From contig NZ_JAERSF010000001.1 in the NCBI RefSeq assembly GCF_016735615.1, forward strand, positions 1,178,001 to 1,242,000: 64,000 nucleotides of DNA, given 5' to 3'. The number at the start of each line of letters is the position of its first letter. Position 1 is the first letter of the stretch. Of this stretch, positions 20,830-30,259 are shown one piece after another. The DNA is from Flavobacterium tagetis (GTDB lineage Bacteria; Bacteroidota; Bacteroidia; Flavobacteriales; Flavobacteriaceae). Under the pieces are notes generated by a model. That model was not told where the DNA came from. It ran no database searches and was given only the letters and a program-made list of their open reading frames with translations. Both the position numbers and the translations under genes were made by a program.

Positions 20830-22017
20830 ATGAAAACTTTAAACGATTTCGATTTTAAAAATAAAAAAGCAATTATCCGTGTTGACTTCAATGTGCCGTT
20901 GGACGAGAATTTTAATGTAACTGATACAACACGTATTGAAGCAGCAAAACCAACAATTGATGCTATTTTAGCACAAGGTGGAAGTGTGATTTTAATGTCG
21001 CATTTAGGAAGACCAAAAGGAGCAGAAGAGAAATATTCTCTAAAACATATCTTAAAAACAGCTTCTGAAATTTTAGGAGTTGAAGTAAAATTTGCTGAAA
21101 ACTGTGTTGGAGAACCAGCTCAAACAGCAGCAAAAGAGTTAAAGCCAGGCGAAGTTCTTTTATTAGAAAATTTACGTTTTCATGCTGAAGAAGAAGCAGG
21201 AGATGTAGCTTTCGCTAAAGAATTAGCTTCTCTTGGAGACATCTATGTAAACGATGCATTTGGTACTGCTCACAGAGCGCACGCATCTACTACAATTATC
21301 GCACAATTTTTTCCAAACGATAAATGTTTCGGAACATTATTGGCAAAAGAAATTGAAAGTTTAAATAAAGTTCTTAAAAACAGTGAAAAACCTGTAACTG
21401 CTGTTCTTGGAGGTTCTAAAGTTTCTTCTAAAATTACTGTTATCGAAAATATCTTAGATAAAGTAGATCACATGATTATTGGAGGAGGAATGACTTTTAC
21501 TTTCATTAAAGCTCAAGGCGGAAAAATCGGAGAGTCTATCTGCGAAGATGACAAATTAGATCTAGCTCTTGAAATTTTAAGATTAGCAAAAGAAAAAGGC
21601 GTTCAGGTTCACATTCCTGTTGATGTTATTGCAGCAGACGATTTCTCAAACAATGCAAATACTCAGGTTGTAGATGTAACTGCAATTCCTGACGGATGGC
21701 AAGGTTTAGATGCAGGTCCAAAATCTTTAGAGAATTTCAAGAAAGTAATTTTAGAGTCAAAAACAATTCTTTGGAATGGTCCATTAGGAGTTTTTGAAAT
21801 GGAAACTTTCTCTAAAGGAACAATTGCATTAGGAGATTATATCGCAGAAGCTACAGAAAATGGAGCATTTTCATTAGTTGGTGGTGGAGATTCTGTTGCA
21901 GCAGTAAAACAGTTCGGATTTGAAGATAAAATGAGCTACGTTTCCACTGGTGGCGGGGCTATGCTTGAAATGTTAGAAGGAAGAATTTTACCTGGAATCG
22001 CAGCGATTTTAGACTAA
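20830..22017 (+). CDS. pgk: Phosphoglycerate kinase
   Basis: Cytosolic glycolytic enzyme transferring phosphate between 1,3-bisphosphoglycerate and ADP. At 395 residues it has the normal bacterial length. Visible family signatures are the N-terminal RVDFNVPLD substrate segment, [10 protein letters not shown], the [14 protein letters not shown] segment, and the C-terminal nucleotide-binding GGGDSVAAV followed by [11 protein letters not shown]. It has its own promoter candidate and is separated from sprF by about 160 bases, so it is probably not part of the spr operon. Confidence 0.98.
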   Translation: MKTLNDFDFKNKKAIIRVDFNVPLDENFNVTDTTRIEAAKPTIDAILAQGGSVILMSHLGRPKGAEEKYSLKHILKTASEILGVEVKFAENCVGEPAQTAAKELKPGEVLLLENLRFHAEEEAGDVAFAKELASLGDIYVNDAFGTAHRAHASTTIIAQFFPNDKCFGTLLAKEIESLNKVLKNSEKPVTAVLGGSKVSSKITVIENILDKVDHMIIGGGMTFTFIKAQGGKIGESICEDDKLDLALEILRLAKEKGVQVHIPVDVIAADDFSNNANTQVVDVTAIPDGWQGLDAGPKSLENFKKVILESKTILWNGPLGVFEMETFSKGTIALGDYIAEATENGAFSLVGGGDSVAAVKQFGFEDKMSYVSTGGGAMLEMLEGRILPGIAAILD

Positions 22018-22065
22018 AAAATCACAATTAACATTTTTTTAAACAGTTTTCTTCAATAAAGGGCT

Positions 22066-22073
22066 TAGATTTG
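22066..22073 (+). promoter_or_regulatory. Candidate -7 promoter box for the LysM transglycosylase gene
   Basis: TAGATTTG fits TAnnTTTG and lies 54 bases before the ATG at 22128. Confidence 0.45.
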
Positions 22074-22127
22074 CAAAAATACAACTCTTGTAATTGTTTG
22101 AATTACAGAATTTTAAAATAATGTTAT

Positions 22128-23936
22128 ATGATTGTAAAGAAATTATCGTTAGTGGTTTCGGCTTTCTTTTCGTTAGCTGTCTGTGCGCAAGAAACGGCAA
22201 AGGCAGATATAGAACTGAAACCAGAGGTTAAACTTTCATATTTAGATTCTATTAAGAGTACATTCAAAAAAAATGATCTTGCTGCAAAAGTGGATAGTTT
22301 ATGGATGAACGAATTAGTAAGTCTGGATATTTATGATGATCTTACCAAAGACATTCAAACCATTAACAAAGATGTTACTGTTGATGAAGAACTCCCAACC
22401 GAATTGCTAAAGCAGCGTTTGGCAGCGATGAATCAGAAATCACCTTTTGAGATCGAATACAATCAAGGTTTAGAAAATATAATAAAGTCATTTCTTAAGA
22501 ACCGTAAAAAATCGTTTTCTCGATTAATGGCTTTATCAGAATATTATTTCCCAATCTTTGAGGACGCTTTTGCTAAACAGAACGTTCCTTTGGAAATAAA
22601 ATATTTAGCCGTTGTAGAATCTGCTTTAAATCCTAAAGCAGTTTCTAAAATGGGCGCAACGGGACTTTGGCAGTTTATGTACGGAACCGGAAAACAATAC
22701 GCTTTAAAAATTGATTCTTATATCGACGAAAGAAGTGATCCTCTTAAAGCTACTGCAGCAGCTTCAGAATACATGACCAAAATGTTCAATATTTTTGGTG
22801 ACTGGGAACTGGTTTTAGCTTCTTACAATTCAGGTCCAGGAAATGTTACCAAAGCAATTCGTCGTTCTGGCGGAAAAACAAAATACTGGGACATTCGTAA
22901 TTATCTTCCAAAAGAAACTCAAGGTTACGTTCCTGCTTTCTTAGCAACAATGTACCTTTTTGAATACCACAAAGAACATGGAATCAATCCAGAAAGAGCT
23001 GTGGTTAAAAACTTTGAAACAGATACTGTTGCAGTCAAAAATCAAATGTCTTTCAAACAGATTGCAGATTTATTAGATATGCCACAATCTCAAATTCAGC
23101 TTTTAAATCCATCGTATAAAATGGGAGTTGTGCCTTTCTACCAAGGAGAACAGCATTTTATCCGTCTTCCAAAAGATAAAGTAGCAACATTCGTTTCAAA
23201 CGAAGAGCAAATTTATGCCTACGTAAAATATGATAAAGATTTTAGAGCAACATCATCTAGATTGGCTGTAAAATATGCTCCAAAAGCGAAACCAGCAGCT
23301 GTAAAACCAGCGCCAGTTGATAATGGTGATTTTGAATTTTATAAAGTTAGAAAAGGAGATAATTTAGGTGCGATTGCCGCGAAGTATGACGTAAGTATTT
23401 CAGATATTAAAAAATGGAATAACTTAAAAACAAATGCTGTAGCAATCGGAAGAAGCCTAAAAATCAAGGCAGAAGAAGAAGCTCCTGTTAAAACGCTTCC
23501 TGCTGTAGACAAAGAACAAGCAATTGCATCTACAGAAAATAAAGAGAAAACAGCCGTAGATATGGACTATGTTGTAGTGGCTGGAGATAATTTAGGCAGC
23601 ATTGCAAAGAAATTCGGTACGACTATTGCGGAGTTAAAAGAACTTAATAATTTAACTTCAAATAACATTGGTTTAGGAAAAACATTAATTATTTCTAAAG
23701 CAGCGATCGTTATAGAAGAGCCAACTTCAACAGCAATTGCATCAAACTCGGTTGATTCATTCAAGAAAAAAGCACCTTCTAAAAATGTAAGTGAAGATTA
23801 TTACGTTAAAAAAGGAGATTCTTTATACAGCATTTCTAAAAAATATCCTGGAGTAACAATTTCAGATATTAAAAAATGGAATGGTATTAAAGATGAAGAT
23901 ATTAAACCGGGAATGAAACTTAAAATAAACGGATAA
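22128..23936 (+). CDS. MltD-like lytic transglycosylase with three LysM domains
   Basis: Predicted exported murein lytic transglycosylase (GH23/SLT family), which cleaves the MurNAc-GlcNAc bond to give 1,6-anhydro ends. Order in the 602 residues: signal peptide (about 1-20, ending VCAQ), helical region, SLT domain about 130-290, then three LysM peptidoglycan-binding domains at about 402-450, 480-526 and 556-602. Glu164 in VVESALNPKAVSKMGATGLWQFM is the expected catalytic acid, and YNSGPGNV is the second conserved SLT motif. This matches E. coli MltD in architecture but with three LysM repeats. It has its own promoter candidate and lies between pgk and a lipoprotein gene. Confidence 0.92.
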   Translation: MIVKKLSLVVSAFFSLAVCAQETAKADIELKPEVKLSYLDSIKSTFKKNDLAAKVDSLWMNELVSLDIYDDLTKDIQTINKDVTVDEELPTELLKQRLAAMNQKSPFEIEYNQGLENIIKSFLKNRKKSFSRLMALSEYYFPIFEDAFAKQNVPLEIKYLAVVESALNPKAVSKMGATGLWQFMYGTGKQYALKIDSYIDERSDPLKATAAASEYMTKMFNIFGDWELVLASYNSGPGNVTKAIRRSGGKTKYWDIRNYLPKETQGYVPAFLATMYLFEYHKEHGINPERAVVKNFETDTVAVKNQMSFKQIADLLDMPQSQIQLLNPSYKMGVVPFYQGEQHFIRLPKDKVATFVSNEEQIYAYVKYDKDFRATSSRLAVKYAPKAKPAAVKPAPVDNGDFEFYKVRKGDNLGAIAAKYDVSISDIKKWNNLKTNAVAIGRSLKIKAEEEAPVKTLPAVDKEQAIASTENKEKTAVDMDYVVVAGDNLGSIAKKFGTTIAELKELNNLTSNNIGLGKTLIISKAAIVIEEPTSTAIASNSVDSFKKKAPSKNVSEDYYVKKGDSLYSISKKYPGVTISDIKKWNGIKDEDIKPGMKLKING

Positions 23937-23950
23937 TAGAATAATCTTAT

Positions 23951-23958
23951 TAAATTTG
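23951..23958 (+). promoter_or_regulatory. Candidate -7 promoter box for the DUF4837 lipoprotein gene
   Basis: TAAATTTG fits TAnnTTTG, 24 bases before the ATG at 23983. Confidence 0.4.
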
Positions 23959-23982
23959 GGTTTTATTTCATAAATTAAAAAA

Positions 23983-24948
23983 ATGAATAAAACCCATTTT
24001 TTATTGCTATTAGTTCCATTTTTCCTGACTTCTTGTTTCAAAAGTGAAAAACAAGAAACAGTTTCTGGAAAAACCAATACCATTTCGGTCATTATTGATG
24101 ATCAATTGTGGTATGGAGAAGTAGGCGATAGCATCAGAAATAAATTTGCCTCACCAGTTCTTGGACTTACCCAAGAAGAACCGCTTTTTACCATAAATCA
24201 ATATCCTGCTAGATTGCTTGAAGGCTTTGTTACCGATAGTCGAAGCATTATTGTGGTCAAAAAAGCACCTACAGATAAGTTTGAAATCATTCGAAGCAAA
24301 ACATTGCCTCACAATACTTTTCGCATTTACGGAAAATCTGTAGAAGATATTATCTGTAGTCTAGAATTGAATTCTTCGCAAATAATAAAAATTATTCATG
24401 ATGCCGAAATTCAGAAAATTCAAGAAGACAATAGTACTTCACTGTTGAATAAAGCTATCATAAAAAACAAATTTCACATCAATATTCAAATTCCAATAGG
24501 ATATGAATATATGTTGCATAAGAAGAAATTCATTTGGCTTAAAAAAGAAATCATAAGCGGTAATACCAGTTTATTGATTTACCAGATTCCGCTTTATAAT
24601 TTCAAAAAGAAAAAAGACGTTGTAAATGCTATTGTCAAAATGCGTGACTCAATTGGTAAATACATTCAAGGACGTGAACCCAATACACAAATGATTACCA
24701 GTGAAGCTTACGCGCCTTATTTCTCAAAAATAATGTTGGACAATAAAGAAGCCTTTGAAACAAAAGGAACTTGGGAATTGAAAAATGATTTCATGACCGG
24801 ACCATTTATCAATTATGCCATAATAGACCCAACTTTTAATCGAGTTTTGGTTATCGAAGGATTCTCTTATTCACCATCTCATCAAGAACGCGATTTAATG
24901 TTAGAACTTGAAGCCATTATAAAAACAGTAAGAATAGACAAACGATAA
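23983..24948 (+). CDS. DUF4837 family lipoprotein
   Basis: Uncharacterised flavobacterial lipoprotein of 321 residues. The signal peptide ends in a lipobox (FFLTSC, Cys18) followed by Phe-Lys-Ser. The body begins with a segment typical of DUF4837 (ISVIIDDQLWYGEVGDSIRNKF, then EPLFTINQYP) and is mixed alpha/beta without recognisable catalytic motifs. It lies 46 bases after the LysM transglycosylase on the same strand, so a cell-envelope role is a reasonable inference, but no function can be assigned. Confidence 0.8.
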   Translation: MNKTHFLLLLVPFFLTSCFKSEKQETVSGKTNTISVIIDDQLWYGEVGDSIRNKFASPVLGLTQEEPLFTINQYPARLLEGFVTDSRSIIVVKKAPTDKFEIIRSKTLPHNTFRIYGKSVEDIICSLELNSSQIIKIIHDAEIQKIQEDNSTSLLNKAIIKNKFHINIQIPIGYEYMLHKKKFIWLKKEIISGNTSLLIYQIPLYNFKKKKDVVNAIVKMRDSIGKYIQGREPNTQMITSEAYAPYFSKIMLDNKEAFETKGTWELKNDFMTGPFINYAIIDPTFNRVLVIEGFSYSPSHQERDLMLELEAIIKTVRIDKR

Positions 24949-25052
24949 GGATTGCGGTTAAATTGCTAAGTATATCAACCTGAAACCAGAAACAAAAGAA
25001 AACAAACAAAAAATTTCGTACTTTTATTTAACAAACATAAAAACAATTAGTT

Positions 25053-25694
25053 ATGAAAAAATTAACCGCAACATTAGTAATAATAACGCTGTGTTTCATT
25101 TCTTGTAAAAAAGAAGTGAAGGAGGAAACGCCCACTACAACAGCTACGGATTCTATTAAAACTGAAGAACCTGTTGCCGAAGCGCCATTAGACTCTGCAG
25201 CACAGATGAAAGCCTGGCAAGAATATTCAACACCAGGAAATCCGCATAAAATACTGGCTGATGAAGTTGGAACATGGAATTGCGATATGACATTTTGGTC
25301 TGATGCAAATGCAAAACCTGAAAAAGAAACTTCTGTTGCAGAAATCAAAATGATCTTAGGTGGCCGCTTTCAAGAAGCAACTTATAAAGGAACTATGATG
25401 GGACAGCCATTTGAAGGAAAAGGCACAGTTGGCTATAATAATGCTACTAAAGAATATATTTCCACATTTATTGACAATATGGGAACAGGAATGATGACTA
25501 GCACAGGAAAGTATAACGAAAGTGCCAAGACTATAGAATTCAACGGAGAAATGGCCGATCCAGTAACTGCAAAAAATACAAAATATAGAGAGGTTTACAC
25601 TATCGTAGATGCTAAGACCCGAAAAATGGAAATGTACGATACAAAAAACGGAACAGAATATAAAAGCATGGAAATCGTAATGACGAAAAAATAA
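25053..25694 (+). CDS. DUF1579 domain lipoprotein
   Basis: Exported lipoprotein of 213 residues: lipobox LCFISC with Cys18 followed by Lys-Lys, a Thr/Glu-rich linker to about residue 50, then a DUF1579 domain (GTWNCDMTFWSDANAKP, GGRFQEATYKGTMMGQPFEGKGTVGYNN, EYISTFIDNMGTGMM), a small beta-barrel-like fold of unknown function. Directly upstream (25019-25026) is an imperfect -7 box, TACTTTTA. Nothing in the neighbourhood suggests a partner. Confidence 0.85.
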   Translation: MKKLTATLVIITLCFISCKKEVKEETPTTTATDSIKTEEPVAEAPLDSAAQMKAWQEYSTPGNPHKILADEVGTWNCDMTFWSDANAKPEKETSVAEIKMILGGRFQEATYKGTMMGQPFEGKGTVGYNNATKEYISTFIDNMGTGMMTSTGKYNESAKTIEFNGEMADPVTAKNTKYREVYTIVDAKTRKMEMYDTKNGTEYKSMEIVMTKK

Positions 25695-25724
25695 ATTTTC
25701 TGTTTAGGTTCAAAAGTAACAAAG

Positions 25725-25850
25725 TTGCAAAGGCACAAAGATTTATTTCTGCGAGATATAGCTTTGTGTCTTTTGCAATTTCTATAAGAAACTTTAGCGC
25801 AACTAAAAAATAATATAACTTAGCGCTTTCGTGCCTTTGTGGCAAAAAGT
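25725..25850. repeat. Gene-border inverted repeat rich in aaggcacaaag / ctttgtgt words
   Basis: TTGCAAAGGCACAAAG at 25725-25740 faces CTTTGTGTCTTTTGCAA at 25762-25778, an imperfect inverted repeat with one or two mismatches. The related words ttagcgctttcgtgcctttg follow at about 25820-25840. It fills the 164-base gap between the DUF1579 and acetyltransferase genes. Confidence 0.6.
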
Positions 25851-25858
25851 AAGTAAGA

Positions 25859-26305
25859 ATGGAATTAAGATGGGAAATAAAGCCTTTTGAGGCGTTAACT
25901 GTTCATGAGTTATATGATTTACTCAAACTAAGAAGTGAAATCTTTGTAGTGGAGCAAAATTGCGTTTATTTGGATCTTGACAGCAAAGACAAGAAAGCTT
26001 TACACCTAATTGGAGAGTTTGAAGGTAAAATTGTAGCCTATTCGCGCTTATTTGACGCAGGAATTAGTTTTGACAATGCTTCAATTGGAAGAGTTACTGT
26101 AGATGCCAATTACAGAGATAGAAAATGGGGACATGAATTAATGCATGAAGCCATAGCTGGAATTAAATCTAATTTTGGAAAAGATAAAATCACGATTGGA
26201 GCGCAATTGTATTTGAAGAAATTCTACGAAAGCCACGGTTTTGTTCAAACCAGCGAAATGTATTTGGAAGATGATATTCCACATATTGAAATGGTAAGAG
26301 AATAA
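25859..26305 (+). CDS. ElaA-type GNAT acetyltransferase
   Basis: GCN5-related N-acetyltransferase of 148 residues, closest in appearance to E. coli ElaA. The N-terminus (ELYDLLKLRSEIFVVEQNCVYLDLDSKD) is the typical ElaA start. The acetyl-CoA binding motif is at about residues 80-95 (IGRVTVDANYRDRKWGHELM), and the C-terminal FYESHGFVQTSEMYLEDDIPHIEM is characteristic. The acceptor substrate is unknown. The short intergenic gap is taken up by repeat sequence, and no promoter box is obvious. Confidence 0.85.
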   Translation: MELRWEIKPFEALTVHELYDLLKLRSEIFVVEQNCVYLDLDSKDKKALHLIGEFEGKIVAYSRLFDAGISFDNASIGRVTVDANYRDRKWGHELMHEAIAGIKSNFGKDKITIGAQLYLKKFYESHGFVQTSEMYLEDDIPHIEMVRE

Positions 26306-26360
26306 AAATGAAGTAAATCCGTAGGGATTTTTAGCATATTCCAATAAGCGAAAAAACTTG

Positions 26361-26390
26361 GAATCTTAGTAACTCAGTATCTTAGAATCT
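26361..26390. repeat. Dispersed ttagaatcttag repeat, copy 1
   Basis: This 30-base segment matches 60331-60360 at 26 of 30 positions. Here it sits between the convergent acetyltransferase and OmpA-like genes; the second copy is the right arm of an inverted repeat between the dtxR-like and mntH genes. Confidence 0.65.
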
Positions 26391-26399
26391 TAGAAAAAA

Positions 26400-27203
26400 T
26401 TAAATTTTAGTAATTACAAACTCCACCCGCCGATCATAATTATCACCTCTGCCTAAAGGATATCGATTGCCGCATCCAACATAAGTCATGCGACTTTTAG
26501 ATACTTTTTTGGACATTAGATAATGGAAAACAGTTTTGGCGCGATTCCAAGAAAGTCTTCTTTCTTTGGTATCTCTATCAATTCCGTCGCTATAAATTTC
26601 GGGAGTGCAACATACATGCCCTCTAATTTCAAAATTTAGACCTCTATGATTTTGAAGTATTACTGCAATTTTATCCAGTTCTTTTTTAGAATTGCTTGTA
26701 AGCTTAGCACTTCCAATATCAAATAAAATAGACTCTAAATATACTTTATCTCCAACTTTTAAATTGTCTTTGAATGAAGTGTGAACTCCTTTTCCGAAAC
26801 TATTTTTCTTAACAACAATTAAATCAACCCGCCGATTTCGGAGACGTGTCTCGTATAGATTCTCTACCGTATCTGGTTTTACGACAACACGCCCTTTTCC
26901 TTCAAGAATAACAATTTTACTCTGTTTGAATCCATTCGTAATTAACAGATTCTGAATTGTATTGGCTCGATTATTAGACAATGTAAAGTTATACTCATCG
27001 TTTCCGCGATCATCACAATAGCCATAAATCTGTATAGACTCTACTTTAGAAGTGTCTATGTTTTTTATAAAGTTAGAAACCACACTGATTTGTTTTTCTG
27101 TCAAATCATATTTGTCAAACTCAAAATAGATTGTTTCAACAGGTTTTTGTTGTGCCGTTACTGTATAAAATGAAAAAAGAGTCAGGGCTAGAGTTATCTT
27201 CAT
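26400..27203 (-). CDS. OmpA-family protein with two OmpA-like domains
   Basis: Exported protein of 267 residues. After a signal peptide (about 1-18, ending TVTAQ) it has two OmpA/MotB-type peptidoglycan-associating domains in tandem: about residues 25-135 (IYFEFDKYDLTE, IYGYCDDRGNDEYNFTLSNNRA, NRRVDLIV) and about 155-267 (ILFDIGSAKLTSNSKKELDKIA, IRGHVCCTPEIYSDG, LSWNRAKTV, YDRRVEFVI). There is no beta-barrel, so it is probably a periplasmic cell-wall-associated protein. It starts 3 bases after the stop of the S41 protease gene, which indicates co-transcription. Confidence 0.87.
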   Translation of the reverse strand: MKITLALTLFSFYTVTAQQKPVETIYFEFDKYDLTEKQISVVSNFIKNIDTSKVESIQIYGYCDDRGNDEYNFTLSNNRANTIQNLLITNGFKQSKIVILEGKGRVVVKPDTVENLYETRLRNRRVDLIVVKKNSFGKGVHTSFKDNLKVGDKVYLESILFDIGSAKLTSNSKKELDKIAVILQNHRGLNFEIRGHVCCTPEIYSDGIDRDTKERRLSWNRAKTVFHYLMSKKVSKSRMTYVGCGNRYPLGRGDNYDRRVEFVITKI

Positions 27204-27206
27204 TCA

Positions 27207-28844
27207 CTACATTTTTAAAATCGTCTTATATTCTGTTTGGTTATTTAATACACTAACTGCTCTTTTAATTTCTGAATTGTTTTTTAAATAATACTGATAC
27301 AAACCTTCTTGATATTGATATCTCTTTATCAATTCTTCCAAAATCATGTTTTTGATTTCTTTTTGGTTTTTGTCCAGTAAAGTAGTTTCGCTTTTTTCTA
27401 AAGCATTCAACAATTGCTGATATTCGGCAGTAATGGTCTCGTCTATTTTTTCTTTTTTAGCTGCAGCTAAAGTATTTTTCAAAGCCACTTCAGTATCTGT
27501 GTCAAAAGTGATTTTATTCGTTTTTAGATATTGTTTGAAAGCGGTATAATCTGCATCAGTCAAAGTAGGAATCTTATCTCCCAAATTTGGATTTTTGTAA
27601 TAATACGTTGTAGCATAATCAAAAACGCCATCGTTTTTAATTAAAGCTGTTGCAATGGCACTAGTTTTTGCTTCTTCCAATTCGATATCTGGCAAAACTC
27701 CTCCGCCATCATAAACCGTTCTTCCTTTTCTGGTTTTAAAAGCATTGAAATTTTTAGAATCAGTTTTCTGAGCCACGCCATTTTTATCTTTATGCGCATA
27801 ATCCAAAGCCTGAATACATCTTCCAGAAGGCGTATAATATCTAGAAATAGTAACTTTCAGTTGCGTTCCATAAGTTAAATCGACTGAGCGCTGAACCAAA
27901 CCTTTACCAAAACTTCTGCTTCCTAAAATCACCGCACGATCTAAATCCTGCAAAGCACCCGAAACAATTTCAGAAGCCGAAGCGCTTCTTCCGTTCACTA
28001 AAATAGCTAACGGAATTTCAGTATCAACTGGTTCTTTTTGTGTTTTATAAGTATTGTTATGTTTTTCAATTCTAGATTTAGTCGTAACAATTACTTCATT
28101 CTTTGGAACAAACAAATTGCAGATATCAATCGCTTCATTTAATAAACCACCTGGATTTCCTCTTAAATCCAAAACAATCTGTTTGGCTCCATCGGCTTTT
28201 AATTTCTCAAGAGCATCTTTAACTTCAGCAGAAGCTTTTCTGCTAAAATGTGCTAAAACAATATATCCTGTTTTGTCATCAATTTTTCCATAAAAAGGAA
28301 CCGATTTAATATCAACTTCATCCAAAACTAAAACAGTAGTGCTTGGTTTTCCTTGACGCAAATATTTAATGTTGATTTTAGTGTTTTTTGTTCCTTTCAA
28401 TAATTGAGAAGCATCATCTTTAAAATCAGCAATTAAAACATCTCCAATTTGGATAATTTCGTCACCAGCTTTTAGCCCCGCTTTATCGGCAGGATAATTT
28501 TTATAAGGCTCACGAACAACCAAACGATCTTTTTTTCTAGAAATCAAAGCACCAATTCCTGTATATTCTCCAGTATTGTTGATTTTAAAATTGACAACAT
28601 CCTGTTCGTTAAAATAAACCGTATAAGGATCCAGACTTCCCAGCATACTCTTGATGGCTTTATCCATCAAATCGCCAGGATTGGTTTCGTCAACATAATT
28701 GGTATTTACTGCTTTAAACAAAGTTGTGAAAATTTCAATCTGTTTGGCAATTTCAAAGAAATCTTCTCTAAAACTGGTTCCAATAAACAACATTCCAGCC
28801 GCAGCGACTGGTATAATAAATTTCTTTTTGAAATACGGATACAT
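27207..28844 (-). CDS. C-terminal processing peptidase (S41, PDZ)
   Basis: Periplasmic serine protease of the CtpA/Tsp family, 545 residues. Order: an N-terminal hydrophobic anchor or signal (about 8-25), a helical segment, a PDZ domain (about 90-175, GIGALISRKKDRLVV, KAGLKAGDEIIQIGD) and the S41 protease core. The Ser/Lys dyad expected from E. coli Tsp is present as Ser289 in GRSASASEI and Lys314 in SFGKGLVQ. The C-terminal 150 residues are helical and extend beyond the core. It lies between a lipoprotein and the OmpA-like gene with gaps of only 2-3 bases, so these three envelope genes form an operon. Confidence 0.95.
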   Translation of the reverse strand: MYPYFKKKFIIPVAAAGMLFIGTSFREDFFEIAKQIEIFTTLFKAVNTNYVDETNPGDLMDKAIKSMLGSLDPYTVYFNEQDVVNFKINNTGEYTGIGALISRKKDRLVVREPYKNYPADKAGLKAGDEIIQIGDVLIADFKDDASQLLKGTKNTKINIKYLRQGKPSTTVLVLDEVDIKSVPFYGKIDDKTGYIVLAHFSRKASAEVKDALEKLKADGAKQIVLDLRGNPGGLLNEAIDICNLFVPKNEVIVTTKSRIEKHNNTYKTQKEPVDTEIPLAILVNGRSASASEIVSGALQDLDRAVILGSRSFGKGLVQRSVDLTYGTQLKVTISRYYTPSGRCIQALDYAHKDKNGVAQKTDSKNFNAFKTRKGRTVYDGGGVLPDIELEEAKTSAIATALIKNDGVFDYATTYYYKNPNLGDKIPTLTDADYTAFKQYLKTNKITFDTDTEVALKNTLAAAKKEKIDETITAEYQQLLNALEKSETTLLDKNQKEIKNMILEELIKRYQYQEGLYQYYLKNNSEIKRAVSVLNNQTEYKTILKM

Positions 28845-28846
28845 GA

Positions 28847-29659
28847 TTATTCTTTTTTTCTTCTTTTAAATCTTTTTTTTATAAAATAGGCAAATACACA
28901 AAATAGGATAACAAACGGCCAAACGCTGATTAACGATATTAAAAAATCGGATAAACTAAAGAATCCAGATTTAACTGCGTTCCAAAGTTTGGAACCGTAA
29001 GATATTTTAACACCTTCTTTTTGGGCAATTGTCTTATAAAATTCAATGGTAACGGTGCTTAAAGAAACTTGGTTTTCTAAATATTTTAATTCACCTTCTT
29101 TAGCTTCAATTTCTTCTCGAATCGCAGAAATTTGTTTTTCAATTTCTAAAATCTCACTTACTTTAGTGGCTTTCTGTAAGATTTCAATATAACGTTCTTC
29201 CAGTTTTTTCTTTGTTTTTAATCTGGAGGTAAGATCAATATATTGGGCTGTAACATCTGTAGCAGAAATATCTTTACGTTCAAAAAATGAAACTCCCTTA
29301 GAAATGGCAGTTATAAATGAATCGAAATTTTGACTTGGAACTTTGGCGGTAATGTTTCTGTATAAAGTATTATAATCTTTTCCTTCAGAGTCATTTAAGA
29401 TACTGCCTTGATTTGCTTTAATTGCGTTTTGGATTTGTTGAAAAGTCTTTTCAAGATCATCTGTTTCGAATTTAATCGAAGCATTTTTAATTATTTTCTT
29501 CGGTACATCTGGTAAATCTAAACCTGCGCTTTTATAAGCAGGAGTTATTTGAGCCATCGTTACACCCAGATTCTCAGCTTTTGCTTCAGATGAAGCTTCA
29601 CTTTTACTGCAAGCTGAAAGAATAAAAAAGAAAATAGATAAAAAGAAAAGTTGACGCAT
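28847..29659 (-). CDS. DUF4349 membrane-anchored lipoprotein
   Basis: 270-residue protein with a lipobox (FILSAC, Cys17), a DUF4349 region (IIKNASIKFETDDLEKTFQQI, TAKVPSQNFDSFITAI, ISATDVTAQYIDLTSRLKTKK), a coiled coil at about 160-210 and a C-terminal membrane segment (about 235-258) ending in a strongly basic tail (KKRFKRRKKE). The family is uncharacterised. It is the first gene of a tight three-gene minus-strand operon with the S41 protease and the OmpA-like protein. Confidence 0.85.
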   Translation of the reverse strand: MRQLFFLSIFFFILSACSKSEASSEAKAENLGVTMAQITPAYKSAGLDLPDVPKKIIKNASIKFETDDLEKTFQQIQNAIKANQGSILNDSEGKDYNTLYRNITAKVPSQNFDSFITAISKGVSFFERKDISATDVTAQYIDLTSRLKTKKKLEERYIEILQKATKVSEILEIEKQISAIREEIEAKEGELKYLENQVSLSTVTIEFYKTIAQKEGVKISYGSKLWNAVKSGFFSLSDFLISLISVWPFVILFCVFAYFIKKRFKRRKKE

Positions 29660-29729
29660 AAAATTTCAATTTAGAGCTAAAACTACGATTTTTTTGTCTA
29701 ACTTGATTAATAATCTTACGTTTTGAAAT

Positions 29730-30134
29730 TTAGGCTTCTGTTTTCGTATCAGAATCTTGAGGTTTGTTGATTTGAGCTGCAAATTTCTCAAACAATTGAA
29801 TCATTTTGGTGTTGATTTCTTCGTAAGATAAACGGTCTTTGGTCTGATAAAAAAGCATTATCGAATACGGCTGATCCAGGTTATCCAAAAGTAAATGTTT
29901 ATTCAAACGATAGGTTTCTCTCAAAACTCTTTTGAAGTAATTTCGATCAACAGCTTTCTTGAAATATTTCTTAGAAACCGAAACGCCAATCTTGGTTTGT
30001 TCTTCTGAATTTGCTTCCGTTTGACGGTAAACTAAACGAAGCGGATATTTGGATACCGATTTTCCTTCAGAAAACAGTAAACCAATTGTCGTTTTGCTTT
30101 TTAAACGCTCATTTTTAGGGTAAGTAAAGTTCAT
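29730..30134 (-). CDS. rnpA: Ribonuclease P protein component
   Basis: Small basic protein (134 residues) that binds the RnpB RNA to form RNase P, which matures tRNA 5' ends. The motif KYFKKAVDRNYFKRVLRETYRLN corresponds to the family signature around the RNR motif, with Asn-Tyr replacing Asn-Arg in part of it. The N-terminus FTYPKNERLKSKTTIGLLFSEGKSVSKYPLRLVY is typical. It is not next to rpmH or dnaA here. It diverges from plsC across a 125-base intergenic region with promoter boxes facing both ways. Confidence 0.95.
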   Translation of the reverse strand: MNFTYPKNERLKSKTTIGLLFSEGKSVSKYPLRLVYRQTEANSEEQTKIGVSVSKKYFKKAVDRNYFKRVLRETYRLNKHLLLDNLDQPYSIMLFYQTKDRLSYEEINTKMIQLFEKFAAQINKPQDSDTKTEA

Positions 30135-30165
30135 TTAATTCAGAAAAAATTTGCAAATTCTAGTG

Positions 30166-30173
30166 CAAAGGTA
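30166..30173 (-). promoter_or_regulatory. Candidate -7 promoter box for rnpA
   Basis: On the minus strand TACCTTTG matches TAnnTTTG; it lies 31 bases before the rnpA ATG. Confidence 0.5.
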
Positions 30174-30233
30174 CAATTAAACCATAAAAACAGTTATTGT
30201 TTTCAATTTTAATAAGTCTAAAAATTTATTTAC

Positions 30234-30241
30234 TACTTTTG
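30234..30241 (+). promoter_or_regulatory. Candidate -7 promoter box for the acyltransferase gene
   Basis: TACTTTTG matches TAnnTTTG; it lies 18 bases before the ATG at 30260. Confidence 0.55.
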
Positions 30242-30259
30242 CGCATTAATTTTTGAAGC

